NCBI RefSeq assembly: GCF_019393635.1 | Contig: NC_057866.1 | Location: forward strand, 232,286,359-232,350,358 | Origin: Dromiciops gliroides | Taxonomy: Eukaryota; Chordata; Mammalia; Microbiotheria; Microbiotheriidae | Direction: 5' to 3' | DNA: 64,000 nucleotides | Shown here: one piece after another, positions 10,430 through 21,617 of the stretch | How positions within the stretch are numbered: position 1 is the first letter of the stretch | Layout: each line of letters begins with the position of its first letter | Position numbers and translations under genes: made by a program | The notes under the pieces: generated by a model | Database searches by the model: none | What the model was told of the DNA's origin: nothing | The model's input: the letters and a program-made list of their open reading frames with translations, nothing else

Positions 10430-11600
10430 TTCCAGGAAATTCCCTATATATCAATGTTTTAATACTCCAATGTTTAATTTGCAATGGGAGAGATCTTTCT
10501 TCTTTCACAAAGTCTTCTAATTCTCTAACAATATACAGAAATTCCACCAAAATAAAGTATTCTTCATTAGTTAAGTTCCAAATAATAATATTAATTTTCT
10601 TCAAAGTGTTATCTAATAGTCTGGCTATTTTTACCAAAGAAACAGTGTGATTTCATGACATGCCATTTTATGATTTTCTTGTATCTGAGGATTTTCTTTC
10701 CATGCTCTAATATTTCACTCCTTTGGCTAGAAATAGAATTATCTAGCTATTTGGAACAATACAAAATAAATTGACCAAATATAGTGGTTCTTTTGTTAAT
10801 GTATTCTTTCACACTTATCTACATGGTTTTTAGTTAGCTATCTAGTTTCTGAAAAATATCGGGTTGTTTTTGCTATGTTCACTTATGGTATTCTAGCTAC
10901 TGTAATCAATCCAACATTAATAAGAATTCACTGTTGGGAATCAGTATAATATTAGTATAAAACTGTATTCTAATATGTGCTCTTGGTTCCTATTAACAAT
11001 ATTTTATACTATTGGCTAGAAATTAAGTCATCTAGCAATGAAATACAAAACAAAAGGAATTGAAGTAAATGAGTAGGAGTTCTGATACTATATTCCATTT
11101 TGTTATATCCATGATTTCTAATTAGCTATTTTTTTCTGATTATTAATACCAGGTTCTCCAATTAGATTTCTAACAGTCTAGCTCTTTTTATTAAGTCACT
11201 TATTAGTAAGTCTAGGGTGTTCGTGGGTTTTTTGTTTTTTGTTTTTTGTTTTGCGGGGCAATAAGGGTTAAGTGACTTGACCAGGGTCACATAGCTAGTA
11301 AGTATCAAGTGTCTGAGGCTGGATTTGTACTCAAGTCCTCCTGAATCCAGGGCTGGTGCTTTATCCACTGCACCACCTAGCTGCCCCTAGGGTAGGTTTT
11401 AATGCAATGTCATTGTATGGTTGCATTGTATATAAAGATTTGATTTTGAAGTCCAATATTTTAGTGCCTTAGCTAAAAATAAGTCCACTTTTTTTTTAGA
11501 AAAAATATAAAAAAAATAGCACCAAGATAGTTCTTTTGACAATGTATTGTTAAAGTTTGAAATGTTACTTAGGTTGCAGAGCTATTTTATGTGTCATCTC
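10430..11600. repeat. Diverged tandem repeat, period about 289 bp, 3-4 copies
   Basis: The motif 'ggctagaaat' starts at 10725 and 11014, and a variant 'agctaaaaat' at 11471. The first spacing is 289 bp. The second is 457 bp, or about 282 bp once the SINE and its duplication are removed. Neighbouring blocks repeat in register: 'tagttagctatctag' near 10830 and 'taattagctattt' near 11117; 'tctaatagtctggct' near 10612 and 'tctaacagtctagct' near 11169; 'agtggttcttttgttaatgt' near 10783 and 'atagttcttttgacaatgt' near 11527. A weaker fourth copy may begin near 10436. The family is not recognised. Confidence 0.6.
11226..11386 (-). mobile_element. WSINE1-like CORE-SINE inside the tandem repeat
   Basis: Reverse-oriented with a (ttttttg)n tail. 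'ctagggt' at 11212-11218 and 11387-11393 is the apparent, short, target duplication. It postdates the tandem array. Confidence 0.85.
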
Positions 11601-11963
11601 AATGCAGGAAATAAGATACCCTCACCAATACCTCTTCCCCACCTCGACCTGTAAAGTGTTATAAGTTCTGTATCTTAGGCCCTCTTATTACTGTGGTCAA
11701 AAATACTATTTTCTAAGGTGTACACTTATGACCCTTTCCATAAATATAGCCATGTTCCAATGTTGAATATGTGGACCATCCTCTTCCCTATGAATCATAT
11801 CTCCTGACATCTAAGACAGTGTTTCTCTCTCCCCCAGTGTAATTAGTAATGTAAAAAAATTGACTCTGTCTAATTTGAAAATTATGACTGTACTTATATG
11901 AAAAATTATAACTTTAGAAAAATTATAATTGGGCTGTAAGTCCTGCCGCAGTTGCCATTCAAA
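11601..11963. other. Unassigned AT-rich stretch
   Basis: No repeat family, frame or splice-like structure stands out. 'aaaaattataa' is repeated three times near 11875-11930. Confidence 0.4.
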
Positions 11964-12901
11964 TGTGGAAATATTTTAACTGACTAGGTGGGCGTAATTT
12001 GTGGGGACTAATCTTATTGGAGGACTAATCTGGGGACTTTTGACTGGCTGGCTATCTAACTGCTATTAATTTAATGTGGGCCATTTAAAAATTTCTCCAT
12101 ACTGCTCCCAAATTGATAAGTAAATGATTAAGAAGCCTCTTAACAAAATAATCAAAGCAGAATTTATTTATAAAAATCAGTGTAAAAGATAAGGGTTAAG
12201 AAATGCAAATTATACAACCTGTCTGCTTTTAATATAAGGGCCATTGCCTTAGGGTATGCTCCAACTTTCTCCAACTTTCACTCCTTCACTCCAACTCCCC
12301 TGCTTCACTCTTTAACTTCTCTCACTACCTTAGTGATGAACCCCTAAAAAGCCCCTTACTCTGTACCACTCCTTCCTCTGTCTTCTCCAACCTCCTGTAT
12401 TGTCTGCCCCCCCTCACCTTCTCTGTATTGTAGCCCTTTCTCACTTTCTCCAACCTCGCTTTCTTCCTGTACCATCGCCTTCTCTCCCCTCAAACCTCTG
12501 GCTCCTTGCGTCCCCACACACGCCAAATTAATTCCCTGGTCTTGCTAGCTCTGCGGCTGGGTGGGGCTCGAATATCCCATGCATACCACACCCAGGGCTT
12601 CAGGGGCCCATGCCCCTATGCCTGGGACCTCTGCATGGGGCTACACCAGAGCTTGGCCTGTTCAAGCTGGGAAGCTGGGATCTCTCAGGAGATCCCCCTA
12701 GGGCAGATGGAGTTGGGGCTTTTTCCCCCAGCCATCTGACCTGGTGACCTGTAAAACCCACAGGGCTTTTTGGCTCAGCTGAAACAGAGGGGGAGGGGCA
12801 CCAGCCCCTCTTACAAAGAAAAAAAAACAAAACCCTGAGGGCCTAAGGCTTTTTAATCTCAGTCCAAAGGCAGGGTCCCCAAATCAAAATAAATTTCCAC
12901 A
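11964..12901 (-). mobile_element. Probable solo LTR of a second endogenous retrovirus
   Basis: The 938-bp segment begins TGTGGAAAT and ends ATTTCCACA, a perfect 9-bp terminal inverted repeat with TG...CA ends. On the minus strand, AATAAA lies at plus 12163-12168, about 200 bp before the 3' end, where an LTR polyadenylation signal would be. The middle (about 12490-12770) is GC-rich compared with its surroundings and the part at 12240-12480 is pyrimidine-rich on plus, as in U3 regions. Overlapping frames in the GC-rich part have no retroviral protein motifs. No clean flanking duplication is seen, so the limits rest on the inverted ends. Confidence 0.55.
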
Positions 12902-13037
12902 GTAATAATGATGTATTGGAAAGAGTATTTATGTAGGGCTTTGAAACTGACAAATCACTTTCCTTTAAAAAGGAAAGCCCCATTATGTAAATAGCATAGT
13001 GTTAAGTGCTACCTATCCATCTCCCCCCTTCTATTTT

Positions 13038-13180
13038 TTTTTTTTTTAGTGTGGCAATTGGGGTTAACTGACTTGCCCAGGGTCACACAGCTGGTAAGTT
13101 TTAAGTGTCTGAGGCTGGATTTGAACTCGGGTACTCCTGACTCTAGGGCTGGTACTCTATCCACTGCACCACCTAGCTGC
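13038..13180 (-). mobile_element. WSINE1-like CORE-SINE
   Basis: Reverse-oriented. The flanks 13021-13037 and 13181-13197 share the C-run plus 'tctatttttt' (one base difference), giving a target duplication of about 17 bp. The upstream 12902-13015 resembles the end of an older MIR-related repeat ('gggctttgaaactgacaaat'). Confidence 0.88.
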
Positions 13181-13214
13181 CTCCCCCCTCTATTTTTTAT
13201 ATTTGTGATTAAGA

Positions 13215-13615
13215 AAGTTTATTTATTTTTTGATAGTATTTTATTTTATTTTTTCCAATTACATGTAATGATAGTTTTTAACGTTCATTTTTGTAAGATT
13301 TTGAGTTCCAAATTTTTTCCTTCCCTCCTTTTCCTCCCCCCTCTCAAAACCAGCAAGCAATCAGATATAGATTATAAATTACAATCATGTTAAACATATT
13401 TCCACATTCGTCATGTTGTGAGAGAAGAATCAGAACAAAAAGGGAAAAAAACACAAGAAAGAAGAATCAACAACAAAAGTGAAAAGAGTATGCTTCAATC
13501 TGCATTCAGACTGCATAGTTCTTTTTCTGGATATGGAGAGCATTTTCCATCATGAGTCTCTTGGAATTGTTTTGAATCATTGTATTGCTGAGAAGAGCTA
13601 AGTCTGTCACAGTGT
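13215..13615 (-). mobile_element. L1 3' end, 5'-truncated, antisense
   Basis: 'ttttccaattacatgtaatg', then a pyrimidine-rich part, 'cttcaatctgcattcagact' and 'gagcattttccatcatgag'. This is the best-preserved copy of the L1 3' end in the window and a useful reference for the others. It is about 400 bp, a typical 5' truncation. Confidence 0.75.
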
Positions 13616-13730
13616 TTAAAGAGTTGAAAAGGATTGTTCATCACCACACAGCTAGTAAGTGATAGACCAAGAACTCAAAGCCAGGTCTTATTCCCTTAAA
13701 ATCAGTGATTTCACCATTGGATTATGTTAA
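13616..13730 (-). mobile_element. MIR-type SINE
   Basis: Antisense CORE: 'catcaccacacagctagtaa' then 'aactcaaagccaggtctt'. Old and short. Confidence 0.5.
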
Positions 13731-13954
13731 TGAATCATAAGATCATGTCCCTAGAACTGAAAGGAAGAGTATCACAGGGGCTAAAACATTGTAACCAATT
13801 ATTATTCTTATTGCTAGTACCTGGCTATCCAGGATACTGAGGAAAGATAGTAGAAGTAATTTCTGTTTACAATAATAATAATATTGAAATAATATAAGTT
13901 GCCCCCATGGCTTACTAATGTCACTTTTGCCCTTACCTCTGACTCCTTGGGTCA

Positions 13955-14725
13955 ACCTGCAGAAAGCAGCATGCTCGGGGCTCTATCCTCAGTCTTCGTG
14001 GGTTCAACATTTTTATCAGTGGCTTCTATAAAGGCACTGATAAAATTCTCATCAAATTGTCAGAGGGCATGAAGCTGTGAGGGACAGCTAATAGGATGCA
14101 TGACAGAGTTGGAATAGGGAAAAAAAAATGACAGGCAGCAACAATAGTCCCAGTTAAATGAAGAAAGTTTTAATAAAATAAATGTGAAGTCCTTCATTTA
14201 AGTTTTTTTTTAATTGACTGAACAAGTCTTAGATGGGGAGCTGTGCCTAGGCAGAAGTTAATGTGAAAAATAATGAGACTTTTCATGTCTTGTAAGCACA
14301 GCGTGAGCATGATATATCGGACCACAATTCAAATTAGGCTGCATTGGTAGAAACATATTGTCCATAACAAGTGGGATCTGGTCAGACATCTGGAGTACTG
14401 TGTGTTGTTTCTGATGCCCCACTTAGGGAGGGATGTTAACAAGTTGGAGAGTACCCAGAGAAGGATAAGCACAATGGTAAGTGGGCTCCAAACAATGTCA
14501 CATGAGCCTGGCTTGAAGGCTGTTGAGATGCTTAGCCTGGAGAGAAGAATTAGCAAAAGGATGAGGACTTTCCTACATTATCTGAAGAGTTACTTCATGG
14601 AAAAGAGATTGGCCTACTTCTGGTCACTGGACTCAGAGGACAGAATTAGGGCCCGATAGGGGAAAGTTATCAGAAGGCAGATTTTTGTATGTAGAGCTTA
14701 GGTTTAAAGCTGGGAGGGGATTTAG
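13955..14725 (+). mobile_element. L3/CR1-type LINE 3' region
   Basis: It reads in the order expected of L3/CR1 3' ends: 'gtgggatctggtcagacatc', 'gagagtacccagagaaggat', 'ggctgttgagatgcttagc', 'ctggagagaagaattagc', then 'cagaggacagaattagg' and 'gtagagcttaggtttaaa'. Many substitutions and no frame. A second copy of this block is at 25950-26320, and an antisense relative starts at 16990. Confidence 0.7.
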
Positions 14726-14769
14726 TTCAATCCTTTTATTTAGAATTGACAAAACTGAGCCTCAGAGAG

Positions 14770-14995
14770 TCCTGTAGATGATGATGATGGTGGTAGTGAT
14801 GGTGATGATTAAGATTTGCAAGGCATTTTATAGATATTATCTCATGTTATTCTGGCAATGATAAACTATGGCAGACATTCATCAAATGAATGACTTGCCA
14901 CATAGCTTGGAAGTATCTGAGGATGGATTTGAATTAAGATCTATTTATTCTAGGACTAGCATTCTATTTTCTAAGGCACCTAGCTGCCATCATTT
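14770..14995 (-). mobile_element. MIR3/THER-like SINE with (GAT)n
   Basis: A (gatgat)n stretch at about 14776-14806 leads into 'ttgcaaggcattttatag', 'tatctcatgttattctggc', the CORE part 'gacttgccacatagcttgga' and a head end 'cacctagctgcc'. This longer, older SINE type recurs on both strands in the window. Confidence 0.65.
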
Positions 14996-15170
14996 ATTTA
15001 TTTTTTTTAATTTTTTTATTTATCTATTCATTTATTCAATCACTTATTTACCTATTCATTCAATTCTTCATTTATTTATGTATTTGTTTATTCATTCATC
15101 CACTTATTTATTATTATTGTTTTTATTATTTTTGTATTTATTATTGTATTTATTTATTATTATTGATAAC
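14996..15170. repeat. Degenerate (ATTT/ATTC)n tetranucleotide tract
   Basis: About 170 bp of 'atttattt' and 'attcattc' variants, abutting the head of the preceding SINE. Confidence 0.85.
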
Positions 15171-15255
15171 ATTTATGCAATGATTTAAAGTTTACAAAAT
15201 ATTTTACATATATTATTTAATTTGCTTCTCACAATAGCTCTGTGAGAGAGGTGAC
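15171..15255 (-). mobile_element. MIR3/THER-like fragment
   Basis: 'tgatttaaagtttacaaaat', 'tattatttaatttgcttctc' and 'acaatagctctgtgagagag' match the 5' portion of the antisense MIR3-like repeat. A (TC)n run lies at 15388-15416; the rest up to 15655 is unassigned. Confidence 0.5.
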
Positions 15256-15659
15256 TTATCCACGCTGGCACCAAACACAGTGTTCTTGAAAGAAAAGCAT
15301 GCCAACTTCTACAATATTTTTGGAGAATAAATGGCTTAGTGGATAAATGCCCTACACAATTAACCATAGGCATATCATACAGTATTTCTGTCTCTGTCTC
15401 TCTCTCTCTCTCTCTGGAGGACAGAACAGAAGTCCAGTGTCTCATGATCAAGAGGGAGGGATGTAGAGGAGTAATTAAGGCTGAGAAATAGCTCTCCTTC
15501 AAGGAACAGGGATTTTGTTTTTGTTTTTGTTATGGGTTTTAGTTCCAAGGAAGGAGGTTAGAACTTATTAATAGACAGATATCTGTTACAAATATTTTGT
15601 TTGTCTTTTTCCCTGGTAGAAGAGAAAAAAGTTATTGATAATGGAAAAAATAATTAAAA

Positions 15660-15895
15660 TAAGATATCTAGCATTTATATTTATATACCACTTTAAAGTT
15701 TACAAAATACTGATTTGACCCCCAGTACAACCTTGTGAGAGAAGAGCTATTATCCTTGCCATTTTATAGATCAAGAAACTGAGTAAGAGATGAAAAAAAC
15801 ATGCAAAGGGACATGCTAGCAAATGTCTGAGGCATGTTTGGGAACCTGGGCTTTCTTGATTCCAGGTCTAAAACTCTATGCACTACTATGATCTT
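15660..15895 (-). mobile_element. MIR3/THER-like SINE
   Basis: 'taccactttaaagtttacaa', then 'gctattatccttgccatttt', 'atcaagaaactgagtaa' and 'ctttcttgattccaggtct'. Full-length but diverged. Confidence 0.6.
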
Positions 15896-16985
15896 TTTCC
15901 TTCTCTATATCTTAGATTTTGAGCATTGCTACAGTTGAAAAATGATAATTCCATGTCCAACCTGGTAAAGAGACTTTATGACAACTTTTGGGCTGGTGTT
16001 TGCAAAACAGAATTATCTTTATTTAATCACCAGCCCCAAATAATGAACTTTTCCAATTTGGGGGCACCTGCTGGAATTTGCATTCTGCTGGTCTCACAAA
16101 GTGGAGCCACACCCAATTATCATGATAGTGTATGACTGAAGGGTAGTTTGGAAGCAATTAAGCTCTGAAAATAGCATTTAGCAATCAACTTGCCCTCAAC
16201 ACAGATGTTTGTTGCCCTCTCCTTCATGGGGTCTTTTTCTGTTTTTTTTTTTAATTTTTATTCCTTTTTGAGCCTGAGTCTCCCCATCCAGCCTAGACTG
16301 GCCACTTGATCCCTCTCCAGATGGAGAAACATGGACAGCTTAATCTTCCTTTTTCTGATCTAGGTTTTTTCTTCCCACCATAGGCAGACTGGTAGACCCC
16401 TTTGCTCCTGGGGGCTCATCATATTGGTACCAGACAGTGAGGATACCTAATAGTTTCTCATCCTACTGGAGTTCAGCACTCCTAAACTCAAGTTATCTAC
16501 CAGCAGCAGGAACTGCAGGTATTGTGGTTAGCCCTCATCGGGTCACTTATCTGGAGCAATGGGGTCATGCCAGGTAAAACACTGAAAAAGAGTGCTTGAA
16601 TCCCTGGTGACTTTAGGAATTAAGTCCTAGGAGTAAGTATACCTAAGCCTTGGGAGAGGATGGAAATTGGGAAAGTCAGGAAGTAGGGGTAAAATGATCT
16701 GTCCCAGAGACCTACATTTGTGTAATGCATATCTTCCAATTTTTATTCTCCAAGCTCTAAGTTGGAGCCCCTAGATCTAACAAATTCATCACAGTTAAGC
16801 TAGGCAAAAATTTAATACTTTAAAAATAGTATTCAATTAGCCAATTTTTCTTCTGTCTATTATTAAGAAGGATTAAGGAGATGACTTGAAAGGATATTAC
16901 CTTCTCTGCCCTTATATTTATTTTTCTGTGGGGACTTAAGGTTATGTAACTATCCCGACTCTTTTTTTCTTATAGCATTCAGGAT
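15896..16985. other. About 1.1 kb without a recognised feature
   Basis: Mixed-composition sequence. The longest frame is short and has no splice-like borders. One T-run at about 16242-16252. I see no repeat family. Confidence 0.4.
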
Positions 16986-17149
16986 GAACTCAGCGAATCA
17001 CATAATCTCACAGTTAGAAGAGACCTCAAAGGTCATCTAGTCTAACCTGAACCTGAGTAGGAATTCCCTTTAAAGTAGAGGTTCTCAAGGACCCTTGGTG
17101 GTCTGTAAGATCAAAACAATTTTCATAGTGATATTGTAATTTCTATACA

Positions 17150-17505
17150 GCAGTTTAGGTGGTACAGTGAATGGAGTGCCAGGCCTGTAGTCAGTAAAAC
17201 CTGAGTTCTGGCTTCACATACTGTGACCCTGGCAAGTCATTTAACTCTGTTTGCCTCAGTTTCCTCCTCTGCAAAATGAGCTGGAGAAGGGAACGGCAAA
17301 CCACTCCAGTATCTTTCAGACATGACTGAACAACAATAATTTTATTTTATTTTTTTGTGAGGCAATTGGGGTTAAGTGACTTGCCCAGGGTCACACAGCT
17401 AGTAAGTGTCAAGTGTCTGAGGCCACATTTGAAGTCAGGTTCTCCTGAATCCAGGGCTGGTACTTTATCCACTGTGCCACCTAGCTGCCCCAACAATAAT
17501 TTTAA
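17150..17505 (+). mobile_element. Long CORE-SINE type, interrupted
   Basis: It begins 'gcagtttaggtggtacagtg', passes 'gtgaccctggcaagtcat' and continues into the body specific to this longer type: 'gcctcagtttcctcctctgc', 'gagctggagaaggga' and 'cagacatgactgaacaaca'. A younger SINE (17345-17490) splits its 3' end. Other copies start at 21347, 21618, 44626, 49890 and 61141. Confidence 0.75.
17345..17490 (-). mobile_element. WSINE1-like CORE-SINE nested in a SINE
   Basis: Reverse-oriented. 'caacaataatttta' flanks it at 17331-17344 and 17491-17504 (14 bp, identical). It is the third layer at this site: LINE, then long SINE, then this copy. Confidence 0.92.
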
Positions 17506-17749
17506 TTCGCTAATATGACAAATATCAATATAATCTACATGAACTAAAACTTTTGTGGGGGAGGAATTTCAATTTTTTAATAGTTTAAAAGGGTTCTTAG
17601 GCCAAAAAGTTTGAGAACCACTTCTTTAAAACATCTACTATAAATGGTCAACCAACCTCTGACTTAAGATCTCTAGTGAAGGGGAACCTATTACTTCCTG
17701 AAGCAGATTCCACTTTTGAAAACCTCTGCCTGTTAAGAATGCTTTTCCT

Positions 17750-17932
17750 GGGGCAGCTAGGTGGCGCAGTGGATAGAGCACCGGCCCTGGAGTCAGGAGT
17801 ACCTGAGTTCAAATCCGGCCTCAGACACTTAACACTTACTAGCTGTGTGATCCTGGGCAAGTCACTTAACCCCAATTGCCTCACTAAAAAAAACAAAAAC
17901 AAAAAAACACAAAAAACGAACAAACAAAAAAA
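17750..17932 (+). mobile_element. WSINE1-like CORE-SINE, near-intact
   Basis: Close to the family majority sequence along its length, with a long interrupted A-rich tail of (c)aaaa units. It is flanked by identical 'aagaatgcttttcct' at 17735-17749 and 17933-17947, and looks like one of the younger insertions in the window. Confidence 0.95.
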
Positions 17933-18330
17933 AAGAATGCTTTTCCTTCCATGGAATACATTTCTTCCTTTTTGCAACTTTGACCTGTTACTGCTAACCT
18001 CTCTGGCATTAAACAGAGCTAGCTCAATCTCTTGTTTATATGAGTGATCTTTCTATGCATGAAGAAGTGCCCAGAGCTTGGTACAGTGCTGGACAGTAAG
18101 AGTTTACTAAATGCTTGTTGATTTCACTTCCTCCACTCCAAACTTCTTTTCTTCAGGTTAAACAGTCCCATTTCATCTACTTAGTCCTCACATGAAATGG
18201 TCTGCAGGCCCCTTAACATCTAAGTTAACCTATAATTGAAATTTCTTCAACTTTTCATTGTACACCTTAATATAACTGAAGGTTGCACAGAAAATATATA
18301 GAGCTTCCTTGCTTGTGTACAGCTGATCAT

Positions 18331-19529
18331 GTGTCAATGTCTGGGTGCTCTGGGATGAAGCAATCCCTTTATTGGCTTTTTCAGTGGCCCTTGAAAAAGA
18401 AAGTGACTGTCCTTGGCTTTCTCTTCTTTTGATTCTTATGTTGATGTTGTATTATTGTGGGACTTACCATTAAGGATGGGGTTGGGAGGGATGGTTTCTC
18501 ACCCTAGTCTCCTTGCTGAAGCAGCTCAGGTAAGCCTGAGACTAGATCTCAGAGTCCTAGCTGACTCTTTTTTCCCTTTCTGGACATATTTAACTGAAAT
18601 TAACCTTGAGAATGACATGTCTAGGTTTAGAAGTTACCTTGGGAATTTGAAAGTTCTAGAGGGTTGAATCCTTTGGTTATAGCTGACTAAAGGCAGAAGG
18701 AGTTTCTACATTGGAGAAACTGGCCATTAACAAAAGGAGGAGCCCAGTCATTTACCTGGAAGGCCAATAGATATGGACTTTGAGGAGATAGGACAAAGAC
18801 AAAGTGAAATATAACAATGCTTATTCAACAGTCATGTAAACTACTTCATACTCCAATGTGGTAAGTCTCAAATTCCTGGAAGGATATATGTAGCAGTAGT
18901 TAGAACTAAGTTACTGAATCTGTTTTAAATTGTGTGTGTGTATGTGTGCTTTTGTATGTAGCATTTCTTTTTTTTGTGAAAGCAATAAATACTTGACCTA
19001 TTCCTGATTCATATTGTATTGAATACCTCACCACTCTCATTTTTGAGGTACCCTAGACAAGATTTGAAACTTAAATTTTAAGTAAATCTTCCCTGGAGGT
19101 ACCAGTATTGCAGTATAATGAGCCAGAAAATATAAGGAAAAAAACATAAGCTCTCTTATAGGAAGACAGGTTCTCCATAATTCTGAACCCAAACTAGACC
19201 ATATGCAAAGGTTCAAAGCAGATGCACTTGCTAGTGGTATGTCCCAGTGCCTTGGGCTCAGTATTACTTCTTAAAAGTTAGAGTAAAATGTGTCCAGCAT
19301 AGAACACAATCCTGTAGATGTAATCTGCCCAGGGCAGAATACAATGAGATTATCATCACCCTCATTCTTGACATTCTGCATTAGCTTTTTTTCACCATTT
19401 TGCACTATTAACTATTTTTATTGAGCATTCACACCACCAAAACCTTCAGATTCTTTTTCTATCCATATCACCCAAACATTATTTTTGAAGTTGATTCTTT
19501 ATATAGAGGTTCAGATTTTACATTTATTC
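18331..19529. other. About 1.2 kb, mostly unassigned
   Basis: It may contain more decayed L3/CR1, since the flanks on both sides are antisense L3/CR1. A (TG)n-like run lies at about 18930-18960. No frame worth calling. Confidence 0.35.
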
Positions 19530-20110
19530 CTATCATTTCCTTTTAGTGCTATTGAGATCCTGTCAGGTTGAGATTTTCTGTATGCCAGTTCTGTTATCCA
19601 AGTTGTTAATTATGCATCCCAGATCCTAGTGACCTGTAAGTTTCATAAGCATTCCATATATGCCTTTACCTAAGGAACTTGTTGGTATTTTTTTTAAAGA
19701 CAAGTGCCAAGGACAGATCCCTGAGAGTTTTCCACTAGCACCTCTTATATAAGTTTCAACTGACCCATTATTGACTATTCTTTGGGTCCACTCTTTCAAT
19801 TTGTTCTTAGCCTTTTAACTATATAATCTTGCCTACTTCTCTTGTCCACAAGGACAACATATGAAACATTGCCAAACACCTTGCTGAAATCAAGACCTAC
19901 TTTGTCTATTGTATTTACCTTGATTATAATTTGTTTACAAAAATGAGGAAATGAAGTTAGTCTGCCATTGCCTGTTCTTCATGAAGTCAGTTTGATTCTT
20001 ATTTTCATAAATCATCCCTGTAAAGTGTTCTCAATTTTTTCCAAGAACAGAAGTCAGCTTTACTTGTCTGTATGGTTTGAGGGTCCCACCCTAGTCTTTG
20101 AAAATAAGAA
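19530..20110 (-). mobile_element. L3/CR1 reverse-transcriptase region, antisense
   Basis: The plus strand carries 'ccaaggacagatccctgaga', 'tgaaacattgccaaacacct', 'aatgaggaaatgaagttagt', 'cttcatgaagtcagtttgat' and 'cagaagtcagctttacttg', in the order seen in antisense CR1/L3 ORF2 3' halves. It probably belongs to the same element as 16990-18330. No frame survives. Confidence 0.6.
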
Positions 20111-20129
20111 CTCTCTTCAACTGAATTAA

Positions 20130-21120
20130 TTTGCTCACCAAACCTTCCCATCAGGTCCAAAATACTCTTCTTAGAAGGCTCCATATTTTTGGACATGTCT
20201 CTTCTCTGAATTTTGAAGCAGGGATTTTAAAGGACTGGAACAATTGGCAGCCCATTCAAAAAGCCAAGCCCTGAGATTTTCCTCTGAGGCATTCCAAGCA
20301 AACCAGGGGGAAAAGCAGGTAAAATTTCTTATTCCTTCCTCTGTTTTAGACAAGCTCTCATGTGCAAGAGAGCTTTATCATGCACTCCTGAGCATGACAA
20401 AAGGGAGAACAGCTGGCTAATTAGCTGCCATGAATCATCATGGGTCCTAAAGTGAATTGGAAACCAGGCAGTTATGCAAAGAGCCTGCAAACATTGATCA
20501 AGGTGTGGCACACAGGTGGGGAAGCAAATAAAATAATTGGAAAACAGCCTCAGTTAATGGCATGTAATAGATAATTCCACCTTTCTTGAGAAGATCTCAA
20601 ATATTTTCTCTGTACCTGTATAATGCAATGGAAAGAACCCTCTCAGCCATTCTAGAAAACAGTTTGCAACAATGGCAGAAAAGTGACCCAACTGATAAAC
20701 CTTTGATTTGCTGACTTTACTATTGGTCATGTCAAGTAGGTCACTTAAAGAAAAGGTCCTCCATGAACCAAAATATTTCAAACATAACTTTTTCTATGGT
20801 AGCAAAGAAATGGAAGCACAGCAGAGAGTGGGTAAGTGATTTTTTTAAAGAACATATCTGTCATTTCACTGGGATAAGGAACTCCTATAACAATTAACAA
20901 AAGGGATGAAGGAAACTGTCTCTACCAATGAAGGTTATTACATGCTCTGCAAATTAGAGTTTTAAAGAATTGTCTGGAGCACTGAATCGGTGAAGTCATT
21001 TGAAGTATATGACAGAGGAAAAACTTGAACCCACTTTCTGATATTGAGATCAATTCTCTCTCTATTATATGATGCTAAGATGATATTTCATAAGTATTTT
21101 TAAATCAATAAAAGTTTCTT
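20130..21120. other. About 1 kb without a recognised feature
   Basis: Four minus-strand frames of 60-75 codons overlap here, but they are in different frames with no splice-like borders. I see no repeat signature. Confidence 0.4.
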
Positions 21121-21124
21121 TTCT

Positions 21125-21215
21125 TTCCAATCTTTATATTTGTATTTCCAGAACCTAGAACAGGTTCCTGGCACATAGTAAGCATTTAATGAATTCTTGG
21201 TTATTAATTGATTTT
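21125..21215 (+). mobile_element. L2/MIR-type 3' end
   Basis: 'tttgtatttccagaacctag', 'ttcctggcacatagtaagca' and 'tttaatgaattcttggtt'. Confidence 0.55.
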
Positions 21216-21346
21216 TAAAAATTGTTTGTTGTTTTTCTAACAAGTGCATATAAATTTTGTATTGGTAAACTATTTGTTCATTTGATTATGAAATGTTTGC
21301 CATGTTTCTCTCTTCTAATATCATTTAACATGAAATGAATTTTGTA

Positions 21347-21591
21347 GTTGTTCAGTCATTTTTTTCAGTTGCATCCAACTCTTCATTACCCCATTTGGGG
21401 TTTACTTGGCAAAGTTACTGGAGTGGTTCACCATTTCCTTCTCCAATTCATTTTATAGATAAGAAAATTGAGGCCAGCAGTATTAAGTGACTTGGTCAGG
21501 ATCTTAGACTAGAGTTGAATTCACAAAGATGAATCTTCCTGATTTTAGGCCCAGGACTCTAGCCACTGTGTCAGCTAGCTGCCCTAACTAT
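21347..21591 (-). mobile_element. Long CORE-SINE, left arm of inverted pair
   Basis: It starts 'ttgttcagtcatttttttca', continues 'accccatttggggtttactt' and 'ggagtggttcaccatttcc', and ends at its head 'gtcagctagctgccc'. Diverged but full-length. Confidence 0.8.
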
Positions 21592-21617
21592 ATACAGTCA
21601 TAGTCAACTAATACATT

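Larger units (their letters stand above)
16990..18330 (-). mobile_element. L3/CR1-type LINE, antisense, with nested SINEs
   Basis: The plus strand has the antisense L3 blocks 'agaagagacctcaaaggtca', 'tctctagtgaaggggaacct', 'acttcctgaagcagattcca' and 'cttcaggttaaacagtccca'. Between them lie a long CORE-SINE (17150-17505) that itself carries a WSINE1-like copy, and another WSINE1-like copy at 17750-17932. A short L2-type tail ('gacagtaagagtttactaaa') sits at about 18055-18125. Confidence 0.65.

Noticed and set aside
12490..12770. Possible CpG island promoter
   Set aside because: The GC rise is confined to the LTR, is short and has few CpG.
12506..12830. Overlapping 76-77 codon frames in GC-rich DNA
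   Set aside because: They lie in the probable LTR and show no retroviral or cellular protein motif; high GC lowers stop density.
17750..17930. tRNA-like A/B box sequence as a tRNA gene
   Set aside because: The match is the tRNA-derived head of the SINE; no cloverleaf or acceptor stem is present. No functional tRNA was seen anywhere.
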